64,000 nt of DNA. It comes from Aerococcus sp. UBA6277. GTDB lineage: Bacteria; Bacillota; Bacilli; Lactobacillales; Aerococcaceae. The notes under the pieces were generated by a model. It worked only from the letters and a program-made list of their open reading frames with translations, was not told the DNA's origin and made no database searches. Location: contig NZ_DJUR01000019.1 in the NCBI RefSeq assembly GCF_002440555.1, positions 10,665 through 74,664 of the forward strand. The letters are read 5' to 3'. Of this stretch, positions 35,241-44,071 are shown one piece after another; the first letter of the stretch is position 1; each line of letters starts with the position of its first letter. A program made the position numbers and the translations under genes.

Positions 35241-36048
35241 AGACAATCAAAGACAACAAAACAGAGATAGAAGACCCCGTAGTACAAATAATGAAGAAGA
35301 ACTGGATCAATCTCCTGATTTCGTCTATGGTTTCCATGCCGCGATGGAAGTATTGGAAGGCGACCATGATGTGAATAAAGTCTTCCTACAAACTGGCTTA
35401 AACGAGAAGAATGCCCAAGCTATTTTAAAAGCAGCCAACAAGCGAAATATCTTAGTATCCAATGTCCCGAAAGAGAAGTTAGATACGCTTTCTGATGGCG
35501 GAAATCACCAAGGTGTTGTTATGGCGATTGCGGCTTATAAATATGCTGAATTAGATGATATCTTCAAAAAAGCTGAAGAGGCGAATGAAGACCCAACTAT
35601 CATGGTTTTAGATGGTATAGAAGATCCGCATAACTTGGGTTCTATTCTAAGAACAGCTGATGCTTCAGGAGTACACGGGGTGATTATTCAAAACCGTCGC
35701 GCTGTTGGGTTAACACAAGTGGTTGCTAAAACTTCTACAGGTGCTATTGAACATGTGCCAGTTGTTCGTGTAACCAATATTTCAAAAACGATTGATACAT
35801 TAAAAGAACGTGGTGTATGGGTTTTTGGTACTGACATGAAAGGTCAATCAATGTGGCAAATGGATGCGACACTACCGATTGCTGTCGTGATCGGTAATGA
35901 AGGTAAAGGTGTTTCACCAGGTGTGAAGAAACATCTAGACGGTATGATTACAATCCCAATGCGCGGGCATGTGCAAAGTTTAAATGCTAGTGTAGCAGCG
36001 GGATTATTAATGTATCAAATTTTTCAAAGTCGTATGGGTAATAGCTAA
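35233..36048 (+). CDS. rlmB: 23S rRNA (guanosine-2'-O-)-methyltransferase RlmB (TrmH family)
   Basis: 271 residues. SPOUT methyltransferase with N-terminal substrate-binding domain (VYGFHAAMEVLEG) and knot motifs LDGIEDPHNLGSILRTAD, IGNEGKGVSP and SLNASVAAGLLMYQ. Preceded by a basic, Gln/Arg-rich N-terminal tail (about 28 residues). GAGGAG stands 7 bases before the ATG inside the end of mrnC; a longer upstream frame within mrnC is rejected. Confidence 0.94.
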   Translation: MARDNQRQQNRDRRPRSTNNEEELDQSPDFVYGFHAAMEVLEGDHDVNKVFLQTGLNEKNAQAILKAANKRNILVSNVPKEKLDTLSDGGNHQGVVMAIAAYKYAELDDIFKKAEEANEDPTIMVLDGIEDPHNLGSILRTADASGVHGVIIQNRRAVGLTQVVAKTSTGAIEHVPVVRVTNISKTIDTLKERGVWVFGTDMKGQSMWQMDATLPIAVVIGNEGKGVSPGVKKHLDGMITIPMRGHVQSLNASVAAGLLMYQIFQSRMGNS

Positions 36049-36095
36049 CCAATGAATTGATTTTATATTAAGTTGATAAAGAAAGGAGGGGTGAC

Positions 36096-36635
36096 ATGGC
36101 TTTAAGGAAAGAACGTTTAATTGTTGATGGCTATAACATGATTGGTTCATGGCCTTTACTTGTAAAGTTGAAAAATCGAGATGAAATTGAGGCTGCAAGA
36201 GACTTGTTGTTAGCAACCCTTTCTAACTATGTGGGCTATCACGATATTGAAACTTGGGTCGTTTTTGACGCTATGTTTGTCCCTGGTATTTCTAAATCGT
36301 ATGATCAATTTAACTTACATGTTGTTTTTACCAGTGAAGGACAAACGGCTGATTCATACATCGAAGAGATGATTGTGGATTTAGTGAGTCCTTTACACAA
36401 TGTTACTGTAGCGACTAGTGACCTAGCTGAACAGCGTATTGTATTTCAAAAGGGTGCCTTGAGACAATCGGCACAAGAACTATTTAGAGATGTACAAAAA
36501 ACCAATGTGGAAATTGCACATGGTGGTAATGATTATGAATACAACAAATATCAAAGATCCATACCATGGTCAGTCCATCAGCTAGATAAATTAAATGACT
36601 TTTATAGAGATTTAATTGACAAGAAAAGTGAATAG
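36096..36635 (+). CDS. rae1: NYN-domain ribosome-dependent mRNA decay factor Rae1 (YacP)
   Basis: 179 residues. NYN/PIN-like nuclease with catalytic acidic stretch LIVDGYNMIGSWP and WVVFDAMFVPG, ending in a basic helical tail. In Bacillus Rae1 cleaves mRNAs in the ribosomal A-site. AAAGGAGGGG is just upstream. Gene order with rlmB and sigH is conserved. Confidence 0.9.
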   Translation: MALRKERLIVDGYNMIGSWPLLVKLKNRDEIEAARDLLLATLSNYVGYHDIETWVVFDAMFVPGISKSYDQFNLHVVFTSEGQTADSYIEEMIVDLVSPLHNVTVATSDLAEQRIVFQKGALRQSAQELFRDVQKTNVEIAHGGNDYEYNKYQRSIPWSVHQLDKLNDFYRDLIDKKSE

Positions 36636-36700
36636 TAGGATTTTGATGTGTTTGGTCTGTTGGATTGAGCCTGGGTGGTCTATCTGGAGAGGACAAATCT

Positions 36701-37327
36701 ATGGCAAAGCAGAAACAAAGTAAGGACCAGTCACAGGTATTGGATTTAGTATTGCAGGCTAAAAATGAACTTACTGAAGAAATATTTGATGCATTATACC
36801 AAGAAGTTTTACCTACCTTATATGCTAACCGTTGGCGCATCCCTAAGTATATTTTGGAAAATGATGATTACTATCAAGAAGCTAGAATTAGTCTAGTACA
36901 AGCTGTTCAAACATATCGCATCAATAGTAAGGCAGCCTTTACAACTTACTTTGCGAATGTATTCAAAAATAGGTTGCTCGATATTCGCCGGATGCACATG
37001 ACGGATAAACGGATTGCTAATTTTAAAGTTGAGCGGTCACTAGATTTGTTTGCAAGTGAAGGTGAAGAAAACAATATAGAAAATCGCTTGAGGACCAAAG
37101 AATTTCCACCCGAATATGTGTATCTTTTCCATGAAACAATTAATAGGTACGAGAAAAGTTTGTCTGATATGGAAAGAACGGCATATGGTTATTTCAAACA
37201 AGGTTTTTCTTACGAAGAGATGGAAAAACTCACGGGCTTTACCAGAAAACAGGTCCATTCGTTAATCGCTAAATGTAAACGAAAGTATCGCCAGATATTA
37301 TCTGACTATTTTGATGATGGTGATTGA
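36701..37327 (+). CDS. sigH: Sigma-70 family factor, SigH/ComX-like
   Basis: 208 residues. Region 2 is at YYQEARISLVQAVQTYRINSKAAFTTYFANVFKNRLLDIRR, and a helix-turn-helix region 4 at the C-terminus (YFKQGFSYEEMEKLTGFTRKQVHSLIAKCKRKY). Position after rae1 matches Bacillus sigH. In Lactobacillales the orthologue (ComX/SigX/SigH) controls competence genes, and a ComC-type prepilin peptidase is also in this window. GGAGAGG fixes the ATG at 36701. Own terminator at 37339. Confidence 0.85.
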   Translation: MAKQKQSKDQSQVLDLVLQAKNELTEEIFDALYQEVLPTLYANRWRIPKYILENDDYYQEARISLVQAVQTYRINSKAAFTTYFANVFKNRLLDIRRMHMTDKRIANFKVERSLDLFASEGEENNIENRLRTKEFPPEYVYLFHETINRYEKSLSDMERTAYGYFKQGFSYEEMEKLTGFTRKQVHSLIAKCKRKYRQILSDYFDDGD

Positions 37328-37338
37328 AACAAAATTCT

Positions 37339-37371
37339 GCCATGCATGGTTACAACTGTGCATGGTTTTTT
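37339..37371 (+). terminator. Terminator of the cysS-sigH block
   Basis: CCATGCA/TGCATGG stem and T run. Confidence 0.88.
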
Positions 37372-37546
37372 CTATGGTTTCTTTTTGATTAATTTTATGG
37401 AGTAGCTTACATTTGAATAGTGAAAAAGTGAGCAAAGTAGTTTATGATATTTTTGGAAGTTGGTGATTTTTAGGGAGGATTGCCAGTATTCAAATTATAT
37501 AGGCGGTTTGCAAAGACGCTTATAAATACATTTTAGGAGATGGTTT

Positions 37547-38878
37547 ATGGAAATGTTGGATATTATTGGGGTGTTTATCGGTATTGTACTGATTATTTGG
37601 TTTTCTGTTAAAGGGTTGCATATTATTATTGCGGCACCTTTATCTGCTTTGGTTGTCATTCTCGCTAACCAAATGGATATTTTTGGGTCTTTGGTTGGTC
37701 AAGAGCATTCGTATATGACAGCTTTGGCTGGTTTCTTGATTAATAATTTTGCGATTTTCTCATTGGGTGCTGTTTTGGCACAATATATGGAAAAGAGTCA
37801 TGCGACAGTGTCTATTGCCAACTTCATCTTGAGTAAGGTGGGGATGGGCTCTAAATATATGATTATGGTAGCAATTATGGCTATTGCAGCCTTGTTAACT
37901 TATGGTGGGATTTCATTGTTTGTGGTTATGTTTGCGGTAGTGCCGTTAGCCAAGCGGATCTTCAAACAAATGGATATTAACTGGGAGTTGTTCCCTATTC
38001 CTTTATTTTTGGGTGCTGGAACCTTTACCATGTCTAGTTTGCCAGGAAGCCCTTCGGTGCAAAATGCGATTCCAACTACAGCTTTGGGGACATCATTAAC
38101 GGCCGCGCCTATTCTAGGGTTAATCGGGTCATTAGTCCTTTTGACTTTTGGCTTACTGTATATGAAATGGTGCTTGGACCGGTCTGTGAAGAAGGGTGAA
38201 CATTTTGATACCTATTTAGAAGGTAAGATGGATCCTAAAGGGGTAACTGGGGAGGTGGATGAATCGAAACTGCCATCTATTTGGATTTCTTTAGCGCCGA
38301 TTATGACCTTGATTGCTATTATCTTGATTTTCTCTAGTGTGGCTAATATTATTTTAGTGGCTTTAGCTACAGCGATTGTCTTATCAGCTATTCTATACCA
38401 CAGCTACATTCCATCACAGAATATGACCTTGAATGCGGGCGCGACAGGGGCCGTTATGCCGGCCTTCTCAACTTCATCTTCTGTAGCGTTTGGTTCAGTA
38501 TTAACCTTGGCACCTGGTTTTGCGGTCATCCAACAAGCGATTACCTCTATTCCTGGTAGTCCAGTGATTGGATTGGCTGTATCGTCTACCTTACTAAGTG
38601 GGATTACAGGTTCTGCTTCGGGTGCGATTGGGATTGTGATGAATACCCTAGCACCAGATTATATTGCTATGGGGATTGATCCAGAGTTGGTTCACCGAAT
38701 TACAGTGATTGCGGCGGCAACATTAACGGCGATGCCACAGTCTGGGGTCGTGATTACCTTTAATAATTTGACTGGGTTATCCATTAAACATGGATTTATC
38801 CACCAGTTCATTATTACAAACGTGGCGCACATGCTGGCTTTGATTGCCGTACTTATCGCTTCAGCCTTTTTATATTAA
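37547..38878 (+). CDS. GntP-family proton:organic-acid symporter
   Basis: 443 residues, about 12 helices. GntP-type signatures: GVFIGIVLIIWFSVKGLHIIIAAPLSALVV at the start, LTYGGISLFVVMFAVVPLAKRIF in the middle, and LPGSPSVQNAIPTTALGTSLTAAP. Likely substrate gluconate or a related hydroxy acid such as glycerate, but no catabolic gene is next to it. AGGAGATGG lies before the ATG. It is inserted between sigH and rpmG, which are adjacent in many Firmicutes. Confidence 0.88.
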   Translation: MEMLDIIGVFIGIVLIIWFSVKGLHIIIAAPLSALVVILANQMDIFGSLVGQEHSYMTALAGFLINNFAIFSLGAVLAQYMEKSHATVSIANFILSKVGMGSKYMIMVAIMAIAALLTYGGISLFVVMFAVVPLAKRIFKQMDINWELFPIPLFLGAGTFTMSSLPGSPSVQNAIPTTALGTSLTAAPILGLIGSLVLLTFGLLYMKWCLDRSVKKGEHFDTYLEGKMDPKGVTGEVDESKLPSIWISLAPIMTLIAIILIFSSVANIILVALATAIVLSAILYHSYIPSQNMTLNAGATGAVMPAFSTSSSVAFGSVLTLAPGFAVIQQAITSIPGSPVIGLAVSSTLLSGITGSASGAIGIVMNTLAPDYIAMGIDPELVHRITVIAAATLTAMPQSGVVITFNNLTGLSIKHGFIHQFIITNVAHMLALIAVLIASAFLY

Positions 38879-38897
38879 ATACATTCTATAGATTTAA

Positions 38898-38938
38898 AAG
38901 AGGAGTTGCCTGATGATAGTACAACTCCTCTCGTTATT
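38898..38938 (+). terminator. Terminator of the GntP-type gene
   Basis: AGAGGAGTTG/CAACTCCTCT 10-bp stem followed by an imperfect T-rich tail. Confidence 0.75.
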
Positions 38939-38976
38939 TGTGCTATAATTAAGGGTGCAGGAAATATATATTGACA

Positions 38977-39006
38977 TTGACCATCGGAGTAAGTACCATG
39001 TACAAT
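38977..39006 (+). promoter_or_regulatory. Promoter of rpmG-secE
   Basis: TTGACC, 18 bases, TACAAT, 28 bp before rpmG. Confidence 0.65.
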
Positions 39007-39033
39007 GAATTTGAAACAAGGAGATTGTGAATT

Positions 39034-39186
39034 ATGGCAACAAAAAAAGTATCACTTGCTTGTTCAGTATGTGGCTCAAGAAATTACACGACTAATAGTA
39101 ATGCCAATAACCGTACTGAGCGTTTAGAAGTGAAGAAATTCTGTAGACACTGTAACCAACATACAATACACAAAGAAACCAAGTAG
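39034..39186 (+). CDS. rpmG: 50S ribosomal protein L33
   Basis: 50 residues: zinc-containing (C+) form with CSVC and CRHC pairs, and the usual [13 protein letters not shown] core. AAGGAG lies upstream of the ATG. Too short for most gene-length cut-offs. Classic rpmG-secE-nusG order. Confidence 0.95.
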   Translation: MATKKVSLACSVCGSRNYTTNSNANNRTERLEVKKFCRHCNQHTIHKETK

Positions 39187-39219
39187 TCGAAGACGACTGA
39201 TAGAGGGTGAGGGAAGTTG

Positions 39220-39393
39220 ATGCAATTTTTAAAAGATGTATGGCATGAAATGCGATTGACAACATGGCCGAGTGGTGGCGAGTTGGTGCGTTACACTGGT
39301 ATCGTATTGTCAACTATTATCATGGTTGCCATTTTCCTAGGGGTTATTGATACCGTAGCGCAATGGGCGTTTAGATGGTTTATTAACTTATAA
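39220..39393 (+). CDS. secE: Preprotein translocase subunit SecE
   Basis: 57 residues. A short amphipathic N-terminal helix (MQFLKDVWHEMRLTTWPSGGELVRYT) is followed by a single transmembrane helix (GIVLSTIIMVAIFLGVIDTVAQW). The KxVxxEMxxxxWPS pattern is the SecE signature. GAGGGA is close to the ATG. Between rpmG and nusG. Confidence 0.93.
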   Translation: MQFLKDVWHEMRLTTWPSGGELVRYTGIVLSTIIMVAIFLGVIDTVAQWAFRWFINL

Positions 39394-39426
39394 TTGTAAC
39401 TTGTTATGGCGCACGCATGGGCGGTG

Positions 39427-39435
39427 TGTTATAAT
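39427..39435 (+). promoter_or_regulatory. Extended -10 promoter before nusG
   Basis: TGTTATAAT is an extended -10 (TGnTATAAT) without a clear -35. Predicted start near 39442, upstream of a terminator at 39457-39484. Confidence 0.5.
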
Positions 39436-39456
39436 GGGCACGAATAAAGCGAAGAG

Positions 39457-39484
39457 AAAACCTTTCATGTGGGGAAGGTTTTTT
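39457..39484 (+). terminator. Terminator between secE and nusG
   Basis: AAACCTT/AAGGTTT stem, ~10-base loop, T run. It ends rpmG-secE, or attenuates nusG. Confidence 0.75.
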
Positions 39485-39537
39485 AATTTGCCTTGAAGTT
39501 GATCGATGATGAATGTATTGAAAGAAGGAGCATATCG

Positions 39538-40092
39538 ATGGTAGAAGAAATCGAAATTGGTAAAGAGTGGTATGTAATCCATACATACGCTGGCTATGAA
39601 AATAAAGTGAAACAAAACTTAGAAATGCGTATTACTTCAATGGATATGGAAGATTACATTTACCGTGTAATCGTGCCTGAAGAAGAGCATGTAGAGAAAA
39701 CGAAATCAGGTAAAGAGAAGATTGTTAAGATCAAAAACTTTCCAGGTTATGTATTAGTTGAGATGATCATGTCAGATGAAGCGTGGTTCGTTGTACGTAA
39801 TACACCAGGTGTTACAGGGTTCTTAGGTTCTCACGGGCAAGGTTCAAAACCAACACCATTATTACCTGATGAAGTACGTAATATCTTATCAAGTCTTGGT
39901 GAAGGTGGCCGTAACCGTGATATCTCATTTGATATCGATGAAGTGGTTAAGGTTATCGACGGTGCCTTTGATGGTATGGAAGGTCGCGTTCAAGAGATTG
40001 ATGCAGAACATGGTAAGTTGAAACTGACTGTTGAAATGTTTGGACGTGAAACATTAGCAGAAGTAGACTACGACCAAGTAGATAAATTCTAA
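39538..40092 (+). CDS. nusG: Transcription termination/antitermination factor NusG
   Basis: 184 residues. NGN domain (WYVIHTYAGYENKVKQNLEMR ... FPGYVLVEMIMSDEAWFVVRNTPGVTGFLG) and C-terminal KOW domain (VVKVIDGAFDGMEGRVQEID). Binds RNA polymerase and ribosomal S10. AAGGAG is 7 bases before the ATG at 39538; an upstream in-frame ATG overlaps the leader and is rejected. Confidence 0.96.
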   Translation: MVEEIEIGKEWYVIHTYAGYENKVKQNLEMRITSMDMEDYIYRVIVPEEEHVEKTKSGKEKIVKIKNFPGYVLVEMIMSDEAWFVVRNTPGVTGFLGSHGQGSKPTPLLPDEVRNILSSLGEGGRNRDISFDIDEVVKVIDGAFDGMEGRVQEIDAEHGKLKLTVEMFGRETLAEVDYDQVDKF

Positions 40093-40151
40093 TTTGCGAT
40101 ATTTTACAAATCATAGTTGAGATAAAATAAACCATAGTTAAATGAATAAAT

Positions 40152-40194
40152 AGCGGGTAAAGATTCTTAAACAAAATCCTTACCCGCTATTTTT
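40152..40194 (+). terminator. Terminator of nusG
   Basis: AGCGGGTAA(A)GATT pairs with AATCCTTACCCGCT, then ATTTTT. Confidence 0.9.
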
Positions 40195-40390
40195 CTCTAT
40201 TGATTAATATTCATTTTCTAATTGTTTATTTTTTATCCTTCCAGCGGTAAAGATACATGTATATCAAAATATCGTACAATTTATAACCGGAAATTACCGA
40301 ATGCATAAAAGGGAATGTGTATAGTGAATACAAGCCACCATTAAAACGTAAAACGTTAGAGAAGAGGCGAATGGCAAACCGAAGATGCAC

Positions 40391-40427
40391 AAAAAAATCA
40401 GTTGCTTTTATGGGCAACTGATTTTTT
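40391..40427. terminator. Bidirectional terminator downstream of phoU
   Basis: AAAAATCAGTTGC/GCAACTGATTTTT with a loop TTTTATGG. It lies 20 bp past the phoU stop, with T runs on both strands. Confidence 0.85.
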
Positions 40428-40447
40428 CTATATTATATATGTAGATT

Positions 40448-41119
40448 TTAGTCGTTTAAATTCACGATATCTGCATCTTCTGTATAAATAACGCGTTCGC
40501 ATAGGTTTGTTGCATAATCACCGATACGTTCGATATCATGTAAAATGGCATTAATCGCTGAACCTGTTTGAACAGTTTCGGGTTGATTCTGCATGATTAC
40601 TAAAATTTGATCGACAAGTTCTCTAAAAGCACTGTCTACTTCGTCATCCATAGCAGCGATTTCTTTAGCGCGTTCAACGTTATGTTGGCTAAAGGCATCG
40701 ATTGCTTGTCCAAGCATGTTTTTCGCTAACTCACCTACGGCAAAAATATCATCCATAACTGAATCAAATGGTGCTAGGTTTTCAACGCGTAAAATACCTT
40801 TCGCTACGGATACTGCGTGGTCGGCTACGCGCTCTAGGTCAGAACTTGAAGCAAATACTGACAGAATCATACGTAGGTCTGTACCGATTGGTTGTTGACG
40901 AGCGATTATACGCATTACATAATATTCGATTTCTTTCTCTAACTTGTTAATCTCAGCATCGCTTTCAATAACAGTTTGTGCGCCATTGTGGTCATTGGTT
41001 TTTAATGCTTGGAAAGATCGTTCTAACATAGCCGCCGTACCAAATCCGAGTTTTGCGTGCATACCCTCCAAAGTCTTTAGTTGGTCATCGTAAAATTTTC
41101 TTACTGGACGTTCCATCAT
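40448..41119 (-). CDS. phoU: Phosphate-signalling protein PhoU
   Basis: 223 residues in two three-helix bundles with repeated metal-site motifs (ESDAEINKLEKEIEYY and AAMDDEVDSAFREL; SDLERVADHA and HDIERIGDYA). Negative regulator of phosphate uptake and signalling. No pst genes or two-component pair nearby, so it is an orphan here, on the minus strand within ribosomal genes. AAAGGAG precedes two adjacent ATGs; the first is given. Confidence 0.93.
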   Translation of the reverse strand: MMERPVRKFYDDQLKTLEGMHAKLGFGTAAMLERSFQALKTNDHNGAQTVIESDAEINKLEKEIEYYVMRIIARQQPIGTDLRMILSVFASSSDLERVADHAVSVAKGILRVENLAPFDSVMDDIFAVGELAKNMLGQAIDAFSQHNVERAKEIAAMDDEVDSAFRELVDQILVIMQNQPETVQTGSAINAILHDIERIGDYATNLCERVIYTEDADIVNLND

Positions 41120-41280
41120 TATCACTCCTTTGCAATGTACTTTTCCTCTATTAAGGATACAGTTTACCATATTTTGTCGGTCTTGTCATCTGATAAATAT
41201 TGTAAAATAGCCGATGTAACCCTTTACAATAAATTTACAAAATGAACTTAAAGATTATACAACCGTTTATCAAAAAAGAC

Positions 41281-41309
41281 TTGCAATCATGACTTTTATG
41301 TGGTTAAAT
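41281..41309 (+). promoter_or_regulatory. Promoter of rplK-rplA
   Basis: TTGCAA, 17 bases, TTAAAT with a TGn extension. Confidence 0.6.
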
Positions 41310-41334
41310 AGGATACTGTGTGTAGACACATGAA

Positions 41335-41367
41335 GTGGGAGGAGGAATCTTAACTCCATTAAACCAC
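41335..41367 (+). promoter_or_regulatory. L1-binding-type leader before rplK
   Basis: GTGG(GAG) ... ATTAAACCAC with inner GGAG/CTCC pairs mimics the L1 site of 23S rRNA. L1 autoregulation of L11-L1 mRNA is established in bacteria. Here it lies 28 bp before rplK. Confidence 0.6.
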
Positions 41368-41394
41368 AACGCGAAAAACAAGGAGGAATGTTTC

Positions 41395-41820
41395 GTGGCT
41401 AAAAAAGTACAACAAATCGTTAAATTACAAATTGAAGCTGGTAAAGCAAGTCCAGCTCCTCCAGTAGGTCCTGCATTAGGTCAAGCTGGTGTGAACATCA
41501 TGGGATTCACTAAAGAATTCAATGCGCGTACACAAGATCAAATGGGTATGATTATCCCTGTAGTGATCACTGTATTCGAAGACCGTTCATTTACATTTAT
41601 TACTAAAACACCACCGGCTGCAGTATTATTGAAAAAAGCTGCTGGCGTGGCTAAGGGTTCTGGCGAACCTAACAAAAACAAAGTCGCTACAGTAACTCGC
41701 GACCAAGTTCGTGAAATTGCAGAAACAAAAATGGAAGACTTGAACGCTGCAGATGTAGAAGCTGCTATGCGTATGGTTGAAGGTACTGCACGTTCAATGG
41801 GCTTTGTAGTAGAAGGCTAA
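41395..41820 (+). CDS. rplK: 50S ribosomal protein L11
   Basis: 141 residues from a GTG start with AAGGAGG 8 bases upstream. N-terminal domain [34 protein letters not shown] and C-terminal RNA-binding domain with [24 protein letters not shown]. GTPase-centre protein and stringent-response partner of Rel. Confidence 0.97.
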   Translation: MAKKVQQIVKLQIEAGKASPAPPVGPALGQAGVNIMGFTKEFNARTQDQMGMIIPVVITVFEDRSFTFITKTPPAAVLLKKAAGVAKGSGEPNKNKVATVTRDQVREIAETKMEDLNAADVEAAMRMVEGTARSMGFVVEG

Positions 41821-41852
41821 TTGTCACACTGTAATACATGAAACCCGTACGC

Positions 41853-41901
41853 CACAAATCAATTGCGATTTGTGAGTGGGAGGATTATCCGCTAAAACCA
41901 C
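41853..41901 (+). promoter_or_regulatory. Hairpin and second L1-type leader before rplA
   Basis: Perfect hairpin CACAAATC/GATTTGTG (41853-41874), then GTGGGAGGATTATCC...TAAAACCAC (41876-41901), an L1-binding mimic similar to the one before rplK, 18 bp before the rplA start. Confidence 0.6.
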
Positions 41902-41919
41902 ATAGGAGGAATATATATA

Positions 41920-42609
41920 ATGGCTAAACAAACTAAAAACCAAAAAGCTGTTTTCGAAAAAATCGAAAAAAATAAAAAATATGCTTTATCTGAAGCGATT
42001 GAATTGTTAAAAGAAGTAGACTACGCTAAATTTGATGGATCAGTTGAAGTTGCATACCGTTTAGGTATCGACACTAAGAAAAATGACCAACAAATCCGTG
42101 GTGCTATGGTATTACCTAACGGTACTGGTAAAGACCAAACTGTATTGGTTTTTGCTAAAGGTGAAAAAGCGCAAGAAGCTAAAGACGCTGGTGCTGACTA
42201 CGTTGGTGATGACGAGTTCATCCAAAAAATCCAAGGTGGCTGGTTCGACTTCGACGTGATCGTTGCGACGCCAGACATGATGGGTCAAATTGGTCGTTTA
42301 GGTCGTGTATTAGGTCCTAAAGGCTTAATGCCAAACCCTAAAACTGGTACTGTAACACAAGATGTTACTAAAGCAGTTCAAGACATCAAAGCTGGTCAAG
42401 TTGCTTACCGTGCTGATAGCGCTGGTAACTTACACTTACCTGTTGGTAAAGTATCATTTACTACAGATGCATTAGCTGAAAACGTAAAAGCTGTTCAAGA
42501 AATGGTATTACGTGTGAAACCTGCATCTTCTAAAGGTACATACATCAAGAACTTAGCAATTACATCTACTATGGGTCCTGGTATCCAAGTTGATGTTTCA
42601 TCAATCTAA
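41920..42609 (+). CDS. rplA: 50S ribosomal protein L1
   Basis: 229 residues. L1-stalk protein; motif [56 protein letters not shown] and C-terminal [21 protein letters not shown]. Probable translational autorepressor through the leaders described upstream. GGAGGA precedes the ATG. Confidence 0.97.
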   Translation: MAKQTKNQKAVFEKIEKNKKYALSEAIELLKEVDYAKFDGSVEVAYRLGIDTKKNDQQIRGAMVLPNGTGKDQTVLVFAKGEKAQEAKDAGADYVGDDEFIQKIQGGWFDFDVIVATPDMMGQIGRLGRVLGPKGLMPNPKTGTVTQDVTKAVQDIKAGQVAYRADSAGNLHLPVGKVSFTTDALAENVKAVQEMVLRVKPASSKGTYIKNLAITSTMGPGIQVDVSSI

Positions 42610-42679
42610 GATTAATTAAAAATAATACTTGACCCACTTATACTATTCTGTTAGTATGAGTGAGGTTATTTATATAGCT

Positions 42680-42791
42680 TACCGAAGACAGTTGGCGGCT
42701 GTGCCTTAATTTTGCCAACCGAGGGAGATACGTCGTTCACTACTAGATGGTGAACTTTATCCTCTATGTCTTCAGTGACATAGAGTTTTTT
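42680..42791 (+). promoter_or_regulatory. Ribosomal protein L10 leader with terminator
   Basis: Conserved-type L10 leader: GAAGACAGTTGGCGGC early, complex stems, and a rho-independent hairpin CTCTATGTC/GACATAGAG with T run at 42762-42791. Known to bind L10(L12)4 and attenuate rplJL in Firmicutes. Confidence 0.8.
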
Positions 42792-42833
42792 TATTTAAAA
42801 AACTCTAATAAAATCAGTGGAGGTGAAATATAA

Positions 42834-43337
42834 GTGAGTGAACAAGCAATTGCTAAAAAACAACAAGAAGTAAATGAAATCGTTGAGAAAATGAACGCTG
42901 CAAATTCTTTAGTTGTGGTTGACTACTTAGGATTATCAGTAGCAGAAGTGACTGAATTACGTAAACAATTACGTGAAGCAGGTGTTGAGTTTAAAGTTAT
43001 CAAAAACACAATCATGCGTCGTGCTTTAGATTCTCAAGAGTTAGAATACCATGAAGAAGTTTTCCAAGGCCCTACAGCTGTAGCGTTTGGTATGGAAGAC
43101 GCAGTTGCCCCAGCTAAGATTCTTTCTGATTTTGCTAAAGAAGCAGAAGCGTTAGAACTTAAAGGTGGTATCTTAGAAGGTAAAGTACTTTCTAAAGAAG
43201 AAATCAAACAAATTGCGAAATTGCCAAACCGCGAAGGTCTACTTTCAATGCTATTATCAGTATTGCAAGCTCCTGTCCGCAACGTGGCATACGCTGTCAA
43301 AGCTGTTGCAGATGCAAAAGGCGAAGACGCAGCGTAA
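42834..43337 (+). CDS. rplJ: 50S ribosomal protein L10
   Basis: 167 residues from a GTG start with GGAGGTG upstream. L10 core: [39 protein letters not shown], then the L12-binding C-terminal helix ending [11 protein letters not shown]. Stalk base protein, autoregulated via the leader. Confidence 0.96.
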   Translation: MSEQAIAKKQQEVNEIVEKMNAANSLVVVDYLGLSVAEVTELRKQLREAGVEFKVIKNTIMRRALDSQELEYHEEVFQGPTAVAFGMEDAVAPAKILSDFAKEAEALELKGGILEGKVLSKEEIKQIAKLPNREGLLSMLLSVLQAPVRNVAYAVKAVADAKGEDAA

Positions 43338-43393
43338 TTTATTACCAATTTAATCATACAAAACAAACTATTTAAAAACGGAGGAATTTTATA

Positions 43394-43762
43394 ATGGCTT
43401 TAAACATTGAACAAATCATTGCTGATTTAAAAGAATCAACAATTTTAGAATTAGCTGACTTAGTATCAGCAATCGAAGAAGAATTCGGCGTATCTGCTGC
43501 TGCTCCTGTAGCTGCTGCTGGTGCAGGTGCTGGTGAAGCTGCCGAAGAAAAAACTGAATTTGACGTAGAATTAACTTCTGCTGGTTCAGCTAAAATTAAA
43601 GTAATCAAAGCTGTACGTGAAGCTACTGGTTTAGGCTTGAAAGAAGCTAAAGCATTAGTAGACGGCGCTCCAGCGATCGTTAAAGAAGCATTACCTGCTG
43701 AAGAAGCAGAAGCTTTAAAAGCTGCTATCGAAGAAGCTGGCGGTACTGCAGAAGTAAAATAA
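43394..43762 (+). CDS. rplL: 50S ribosomal protein L7/L12
   Basis: 122 residues: N-terminal dimerisation helices, Ala/Gly hinge ([19 protein letters not shown]) and C-terminal factor-binding domain [32 protein letters not shown] lies upstream. Two terminators follow. Confidence 0.97.
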   Translation: MALNIEQIIADLKESTILELADLVSAIEEEFGVSAAAPVAAAGAGAGEAAEEKTEFDVELTSAGSAKIKVIKAVREATGLGLKEAKALVDGAPAIVKEALPAEEAEALKAAIEEAGGTAEVK

Positions 43763-43792
43763 TCTTTAACAGATTATCTTATAATGTATATG

Positions 43793-43830
43793 AGGGGGAG
43801 TTCGGAATTATCCGAGCTTCTCTTTTTTTT
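43793..43830 (+). terminator. Terminator 1 after rplL
   Basis: GGGAGTTCGGA pairs with TCCGAGCTTC (wobbles), then eight Ts. Confidence 0.8.
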
Positions 43831-43844
43831 TACCATTATTATTA

Positions 43845-43878
43845 GACCACATCCGATTTTTGGGTGTGGTCTTTTTTG
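43845..43878 (+). terminator. Terminator 2 after rplL
   Basis: GACCACATCC/GGGTGTGGTC stem (one wobble) with T run, 14 bp past the first. A double terminator isolates the highly transcribed ribosomal operon. Confidence 0.88.
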
Positions 43879-43981
43879 CTTGCTAGAATCAGTTTGCCTG
43901 GTTTTCTAGAACAACCAGCTTGGCAAGGAGGCGCCATTTTTTAATAAAGTCCTGGTGAATTAGACTAGGCTCCTATATATA

Positions 43982-43997
43982 TTTAGGTTAAACTAAA
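43982..43997. promoter_or_regulatory. DtxR/MntR-family operator
   Basis: TTTAGGTTAAACTAAA is a palindrome of the DtxR-type consensus (MntR, ScaR, SirR). It ends two bases before a TATAAT (44000-44005), so binding would block the promoter of the metal transporter when Mn or Fe is plentiful (inference). Confidence 0.7.
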
Positions 43998-44071
43998 AAT
44001 ATAATTAACAAAAGCTAATGATGGACCGCGTGGTTCCCCTTAAATGCAGTAAGTAGGAGTGAAGAATTCAA

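Noticed and set aside
40226-40417. 63-codon minus-strand frame after phoU
   Set aside because: Its start is inside a bidirectional terminator hairpin and no ribosome site is visible.
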